Part shown: in pieces, positions 24,132-27,087 of the stretch
Layout: each line of letters begins with the position of its first letter
Numbering within the stretch: position 1 is the stretch's first letter
Assembly (NCBI GenBank): GCA_030688225.1
Contig: JAUYIO010000069.1
Location: 1-27,087, forward strand
Source of the DNA: Nanobdellota archaeon
GTDB lineage: Archaea; Nanobdellota; Nanobdellia; Pacearchaeales; GW2011-AR1
Direction of reading: 5' to 3'
Length of the DNA stretch: 27,087 bases
Notes under the pieces: model-generated
The model's database searches: none
The model's input: the letters and a program-made list of their open reading frames with translations, nothing else
Told to the model about the DNA's origin: nothing
Program-made: the position numbers and the translations under genes

Positions 24132-24178
24132 TTTTAAATCAACAAATTTAAATATCTTCTATATTTGATTTTTATAAT

Positions 24179-24250
24179 GAGCCTGTAGCTCACGAGGGGC
24201 ATATCCCCTTACGATAACCCCTTGTTTAACGCTATGGTTCGCTACAGACT
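24179..24250 (+). ncRNA. tRNA-derived or tRNA-like structured locus
   Basis: Starts with the same 14 bases as the tRNA-Ile downstream (GAGCCTGTAGCTCA) and then diverges; no anticodon arm or T-arm is present. A TATA-like TTTAAATA (24147-24154) is at the correct distance. Folding by eye gives an enclosing stem CTGTAGC/GCTACAG (24183-24189, 24241-24247), an inner hairpin AGGGG/CCCCT (24195-24199, 24205-24209) and AACC/GGTT (24216-24219, 24236-24239), which would make a three-way junction. Either a degenerate tRNA copy carrying an inserted element or a new small RNA. Confidence 0.5.
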
Positions 24251-24292
24251 AAATGAATAAATTTATAATTCTACTTTTTTTGATTATAAAAT

Positions 24293-24413
24293 GAGCCTGT
24301 AGCTCAGCCTGGTCAGAGCACTGCTCTTATATGAGCATAATCCTGAAGGATTATTTCTCTCTGGAAAGTTCTAAGAGAGGCAGGGGTCCTCGGTTCAAAT
24401 CCGAGCAGGCTCA
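24293..24413 (+). tRNA. tRNA-Ile(UAU) with a 46-nt canonical intron
   Basis: Acceptor GAGCCTG/CAGGCTC with discriminator A, D-arm GCTC...GAGC, T-arm CTCGG TTCAAAT CCGAG, variable loop GGGTC. The anticodon stem CTGCT/GGCAG leaves loop C-T-TAT-A-[intron]-A, so the anticodon is TAT (24328-24330). The intron is 24332-24377 at the canonical 37/38 position. The precursor forms a full bulge-helix-bulge: 4-bp CTTA/TAAG between 3-nt bulges TAT and AGA, then a 4-bp GAGC/GTTC helix (one G-T pair). The CCA end is not encoded. tRNA-Ile(UAU) is unusual in archaea, which mostly read AUA with a modified CAU tRNA. TATA: TTTATAA at 24262-24268. Confidence 0.9.
24332..24377 (+). other. tRNA intron (bulge-helix-bulge processed)
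   Basis: 46-nt intron at position 37/38. It contains the perfect hairpin ATAATCC-TGAA-GGATTAT (24337-24354). Splice sites fall inside the two 3-nt bulges (TA|T and AG|A), as archaeal splicing endonuclease requires. Confidence 0.85.
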
Positions 24414-24541
24414 TTTAATATTGAACAAATTGAAATATTATTGGTTTGATAAATTCAAAGTTATTTAATTTCAAATCCAGAGTAATTTCGTGGTAGTAGA
24501 CAAAGATAATCTAAAAATAACTACGTGCGGGATTGCGAGTT

Positions 24542-24552
24542 AGCAGGCTCAT
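24542..24552 (+). repeat. relic of the tRNA-Ile 3' end
   Basis: AGCAGGCTCAT repeats the last bases of the tRNA-Ile gene (24404-24414), about 140 bp downstream, preceded by a diverged GATTGCGAGTT. A second partial match, TTCAAATCC (24470-24478), copies the T-loop. The 24414-24602 stretch is otherwise without genes apart from the promoter of tRNA-Glu (TTTTAAAAAT, 24571-24580). Confidence 0.5.
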
Positions 24553-24602
24553 AAATTTATTTTTAGTTAGTTTTAAAAATCAAATTTATCTTTGATAGAT
24601 GT

Positions 24603-24675
24603 GCCCCGGTAGTACAGAGGCCAAGTATGCCGCCCTTTCACGGCGGTGACCCGAGTTCGAATCTCGGCCGGGGCG
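24603..24675 (+). tRNA. tRNA-Glu(UUC)
   Basis: Acceptor GCCCCGG/CCGGGGC, discriminator G; anticodon arm CCGCC-CTTTCAC-GGCGG with anticodon TTC; T-arm CGAG TTCGAAT CTCG. No intron and no encoded CCA. TATA TTTTAAAAAT (24571-24580) lies about 27 nt upstream. The U34 anticodon is a natural substrate class for Elp3-type modification, and elp3 is the next gene. Confidence 0.95.
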
Positions 24676-24730
24676 TATTCAAACAATTTAACTCATTTAA
24701 GAAATAAATTAGAGATTCAAACGAGCAAAG

Positions 24731-24748
24731 AGAATCTCGGCGGTGGCG
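24731..24748 (+). repeat. relic of the tRNA-Glu 3' end
   Basis: GAATCTCGG (24732-24740) followed by CGGTGGCG (24741-24748) matches 15 of 17 bases of the tRNA-Glu 3' end (24659-24675). It lies about 73 bp beyond the real tRNA and abuts the elp3 stop codon. It resembles a decayed attachment-site duplication. Confidence 0.55.
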
Positions 24749-24749
24749 T

Positions 24750-26276
24750 TTAAACTCTCTTTACCATATAAATCCCATTATCATCAATTTCATAGCCAAG
24801 TTTTTTGTAATATTCTCTAACCCCTATTCCAGAGATAACAGCAACTTTTTTTATCTTATTTTCTTTTACAATTTTTTCAGATTCATTCATCAACCATTTT
24901 CCAATTCCTCTATGCTGAGATATTTCTCCTTTTTCTCCAAGATTCAAAGTCTGCCCATAAACATGCAATTCACGGATGATTGCTTTTTTCTTTAGAATTG
25001 GTTCGCTTTGCTCACGATTGTTTGTTTTAAATTCAATGATATCAGAATTTTCTGTCAAAGAATTTTTTATCACCTTAACAGATTTTTTCAGCGAAGAACT
25101 TGGCAAAGCCAGTTCTGAGCCATCAATCTCACGAGCCGAAGGCGAGTGCATTATCCTCAATCTCAACAACCCAAACAAAACATCATTCTCATTAACAATT
25201 TCCAAAAAATATTCATCTCCCTCACTTGCCGTATATTTCAAAATTTTTAATTTTAAATCAGAATTTTCAGACTTGTTAAAACCAATTTCTCTCATTCTTA
25301 TCTCTTTAATCTTAATTCCTTGTTTCTTGAAATTCTCCTCAATATCCTTCCTTAAATCAAGTTTAATCGGCTCTGCAACCATTTTCTCTTTAGGAATCTC
25401 TCTCATAACTCTCATAATCCTGCAATACTCTGGAATCAAAGGAAACATTTTCTGCAAAAGTTTTTTTGTTTGTTCTGTCGTGTATGGTTTGTAATTAATT
25501 CTTTTGTAAATTTTTGCAAGAGGAGAATCATCAACAATCTGGCAAGGATAAATTTTCAACTGGTCTGGCCTAAATTTCTCGTCAGTAAAAAGTATCTTAA
25601 ATTTTTCCAAATCTTTTTTAGGATTACTATATGGAAGTCCAGGCATGAAGTGATATCCTAATTTAAAACCAGCATTCTTTAAATTTTTAGTTGCGTCAAT
25701 AACATCCCTCACAGAATGCCCCCTGTTTATTTTTCTGTAAATTTCATCGTCAGGAATCTGAACCCCAATCTCAACTCTCGTGCATCCAAATTCCAACATT
25801 CTTTTAATCTCTTCATCAGAACAATTATCAGGACGATTTTCAATACAAAGTGCAACACAACGATGTTTTGCAGTTTCATTTATTTTTTTCGCTTCTCCAA
25901 GATTTTCAGAATCTCTTCCATTCAACGCATCAAAACATTTTTTTATGAAATCATATTGATAATCCAAATCATACTGCAAAAAAGTCCCTCCCAAAACAAT
26001 AATTTCAATCTTGTCTGTCGGATGCCCCATTTTTTCCAAAGCTTCCAATCTTTTCCTGACTTGAACATAAGGATCAAAATTCAAAGCCAAAGCCCTCATT
26101 ATCGCAGGACTCTTGTCTGTATAACTCTGGGGCACAAAATCTCCTCCAGGACAATAAATGCACATTCCATGATTGCACTTTCTCGGCTTCAGAACAACAG
26201 TCAAAGGCGTAACTCCTGAAACACTCCTCACAGGTTTTCTCGGTTTTTCTCTAGGATAGGTTTTAGTTGAATGCAT
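24750..26276 (-). CDS. elp3: tRNA uridine(34) 5-carboxymethylaminomethyl modification enzyme Elp3 (with about 55-residue insertion)
   Basis: Radical SAM plus GNAT enzyme that makes 5-carboxymethyl-type uridine at wobble U34; archaeal Elp3 works alone. In 508 aa: CNHGMCIYCPGG (C34, C39, C42) binds the 4Fe-4S cluster; VLGGTFLQYD, ENRPDNCSDEE, GVQIPDDEIYRKINRGHS and FHFMPGLP-like YHFMPGLPYSNP are the core; the acetyltransferase part has RELHVYGQ, QHRGIGKWLM and GVREYYKKLGY. Between RLRI (about 375) and AIIRELHVYG (about 432) there is extra low-conservation sequence whose DNA contains palindromes. The start is ATG 26276, served by TTTAAA at 26300-26305. It lies next to two U34 tRNAs and a Trm9-like methyltransferase. 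Confidence 0.96.
   Translation of the reverse strand: MHSTKTYPREKPRKPVRSVSGVTPLTVVLKPRKCNHGMCIYCPGGDFVPQSYTDKSPAIMRALALNFDPYVQVRKRLEALEKMGHPTDKIEIIVLGGTFLQYDLDYQYDFIKKCFDALNGRDSENLGEAKKINETAKHRCVALCIENRPDNCSDEEIKRMLEFGCTRVEIGVQIPDDEIYRKINRGHSVRDVIDATKNLKNAGFKLGYHFMPGLPYSNPKKDLEKFKILFTDEKFRPDQLKIYPCQIVDDSPLAKIYKRINYKPYTTEQTKKLLQKMFPLIPEYCRIMRVMREIPKEKMVAEPIKLDLRKDIEENFKKQGIKIKEIRMREIGFNKSENSDLKLKILKYTASEGDEYFLEIVNENDVLFGLLRLRIMHSPSAREIDGSELALPSSSLKKSVKVIKNSLTENSDIIEFKTNNREQSEPILKKKAIIRELHVYGQTLNLGEKGEISQHRGIGKWLMNESEKIVKENKIKKVAVISGIGVREYYKKLGYEIDDNGIYMVKRV
25095..25148. repeat. two GC-rich palindromes inside the Elp3 insertion
   Basis: AGAAC-t-TGGC/GCCA-GTTCT (25095-25116, loop AAA) forms a 9-bp stem with one bulged base, and CAC-GA-GCC/GGC-GA-GTG (25130-25148, loop GAA) has tandem G-A mismatches between two 3-bp stems. 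The second matches the element at 26939-26956 in its GAGCC...GGCGA core. They encode HSPSARE and ELALPSSS, which are not conserved in Elp3. Confidence 0.5.
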
Positions 26277-26299
26277 GAAAATTCAAGTAAACAAACTCT

Positions 26300-26305
26300 T
26301 TTAAA
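26300..26305. promoter_or_regulatory. symmetrical TATA box between elp3 and the methyltransferase
   Basis: TTTAAA centred 26.5 nt from the elp3 ATG and 24.5 nt from the methyltransferase ATG at 26327, in a 50-bp gap with no other TATA-like box. This would couple expression of the two proposed wobble-modification genes. Confidence 0.6.
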
Positions 26306-26326
26306 TTATTTTGTTTTCAAAAGTTA

Positions 26327-26923
26327 ATGGAATCTCAAAAATCCATCTGGAATAACATAGCAAAAGAATGGCACAAATTCAAAACAGAAAAAAATACAGA
26401 CAAAATAGAATTCTTAAAAAATGCAACAGGAAATGTTCTTGATTTAGGTTCTGGCTCTGGAAGATATCTTGCGAAAATAAAAAATGGGAAAATGTGGCTT
26501 GTGGATTTTTCAGAAGAAATGATTAATCTTGCAAAGAAGAAAGCAAAAAAAGAAAAAATTCCTGCAGAATTCTTCGTCGCTGATTTAACAAAACTTCCTT
26601 TTGAAGATAATTTTTTTGATTTTGCAATTTCAATGTCTTCCTTACATTGCCTTAATAAAAAACAAAGTGAAAAAGCTGTGAAAGAACTTTATAGAGTTTT
26701 AAAGCCAAAATCCAAGGTGAAAATTTCTGTTTGGAATAAAAATGCAAAAAGATTCAGAAATGCGAAAAAAGAAAAATACATCGCATGGAGAGACAAGGGA
26801 AAAAGATATTATTACTTGTTTGACGAAAAAGAAATTCACGATTTATTCAAAAAAGCAGGTTTCAGAATAATTGAAAAAATTCCTCCTGAAAGAAACATTG
26901 TTTTTGTAGGGGAGAAAAATTGA
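26327..26923 (+). CDS. SAM-dependent methyltransferase, Trm9-like
   Basis: A 198-aa class I methyltransferase: motif I VLDLGSGSGRYLAKI, acidic VDFSEEMI, DLTKLPFEDNFFD (motif IV region), ELYRVLKPKSKVKISVW and a C-terminal EKEIHDLFKKAGFRI. The start (SIWNNIAKEWHKFKTEKN) and the RYYYLFDEKEI region are like Trm9/ALKBH8, which methylate the cm5U34 made by Elp3. Divergent placement with elp3 supports that, but the fold alone would allow other substrates. Start is leaderless on the shared TTTAAA box. Confidence 0.85.
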   Translation: MESQKSIWNNIAKEWHKFKTEKNTDKIEFLKNATGNVLDLGSGSGRYLAKIKNGKMWLVDFSEEMINLAKKKAKKEKIPAEFFVADLTKLPFEDNFFDFAISMSSLHCLNKKQSEKAVKELYRVLKPKSKVKISVWNKNAKRFRNAKKEKYIAWRDKGKRYYYLFDEKEIHDLFKKAGFRIIEKIPPERNIVFVGEKN

Positions 26924-26938
26924 GAAATAAATTAAACC

Positions 26939-26979
26939 GCTCGCCTTATGGCTCGCTAAATACTGCTCACAAAGTTCGC
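26939..26979. repeat. pair of short GC-rich elements in the intergenic tail
   Basis: GCTCGCCTTATGGCTCGC (26939-26956), in reverse complement, has the same GAGCC-loop-GGCGA core as the Elp3 palindrome at 25130-25148, and TCACAAAGTTCGC (26967-26979) matches the Kae1 insertion. Together with the promoter of the next gene these are all I see in the 128-bp gap 26924-27051. Confidence 0.45.
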
Positions 26980-27022
26980 AGATAGTGTAAGAAGTTGTTA
27001 ATACTAAAAATCTAAGATAAAA

Positions 27023-27032
27023 TTTATATAAT
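27023..27032 (+). promoter_or_regulatory. TATA box for the gene starting at 27052
   Basis: TTTATATAAT, centred about 25 nt before the ATG at 27052, as at other leaderless genes in the window. Confidence 0.5.
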
Positions 27033-27051
27033 CTCTTTCTTATACGTATAC

Positions 27052-27087
27052 ATGACAGTTTGTTATGGTCCAAGCAATGAATCATTA
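27052..27087 (+). CDS. start of an unidentified gene (partial)
   Basis: ATG 25 nt downstream of a good TATA box; the frame (MTVCYGPSNESL) is open to the window end. Too short to identify. Confidence 0.4.
   Translation, partial: MTVCYGPSNESL

Noticed and set aside
25470..26219. Plus-strand frames opposite elp3
   Set aside because: Antisense shadows of a strongly conserved enzyme.
1..27087. CRISPR array, transposase or integrase genes
   Set aside because: No regularly spaced direct repeats and no recombinase or transposase motifs were seen; repeats in the surface genes are coding modules.

Overview
The window looks like a piece of an AT-rich, very compact genome of a DPANN-type archaeon, most likely of the Pacearchaeota/Woesearchaeota kind. 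The evidence is a set of archaeal information-processing genes (ribosomal proteins L7Ae, S28e and L24e, Kae1, archaeal Elp3, archaeal YchF-type GTPase, DUF357, archaeal-type UMP kinase), a tRNA with an archaeal bulge-helix-bulge intron, TATA boxes about 25 nt upstream of many start codons (leaderless genes), and large surface proteins with short N-terminal cytosolic domains. Lineage is inferred from gene content only; no 16S rRNA gene is present.

Layout. 1-410: start of gyrB (minus, cut by the window edge). 618-1330: a small membrane-anchored protein and a small hypothetical protein. 1386-13114: a 12-kb minus-strand block of four genes. In transcription order these are a 2207-aa surface protein, a 488-aa protein with two membrane segments and a cytoplasmic coiled coil, a 339-aa soluble coiled-coil protein, and a 779-aa surface protein paralogous to the first. 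13198-14876: DUF357 gene behind a structured leader, a Nudix hydrolase and UMP kinase. 14877-16679: a Cys-rich secreted or pilin-like protein with a thrombospondin-like repeat. 16716-17745: L7Ae-S28e-unknown-L24e operon. 17817-20177: a small unknown gene, Kae1, an unpredicted 50-aa basic protein, DUF192 and an HExxH metallopeptidase. 20217-21901: SET-domain protein, DUF167, RelE-type toxin and antitoxin, and a minimal Pol X-like nucleotidyltransferase. 21983-24131: DUF6498 membrane protein, YchF and a small CxxC protein. 24132-24750: a non-coding island with a tRNA-like locus, intron-containing tRNA-Ile(UAU), tRNA-Glu(UUC) and relics of both tRNA 3' ends. 24750-26923: Elp3 and, divergently, a Trm9-like methyltransferase. 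27052-end: start of another gene.

Two groups of genes seem to work together. First, the 12-kb block reads as a cell-surface apparatus. Three membrane proteins share a membrane-proximal tandem Ig-like module. One of them carries this module through the membrane to a long cytoplasmic coiled coil, next to a gene for a soluble coiled-coil protein. I regard this block as the best candidate for an undescribed system: an adhesin linked to an internal scaffold. Second, Elp3, a Trm9-like methyltransferase and two tRNAs with U34 in the anticodon lie together, suggesting a wobble-uridine modification locus; Kae1 (t6A37) is about 5 kb away.

The DNA also holds recurrent non-coding signals: symmetrical TTTAAA boxes shared by divergent leaderless genes, short GC-rich palindromic elements that seem to have inserted into leaders and in frame into Kae1 and Elp3, and a three-hairpin leader ending exactly at the DUF357 start codon.
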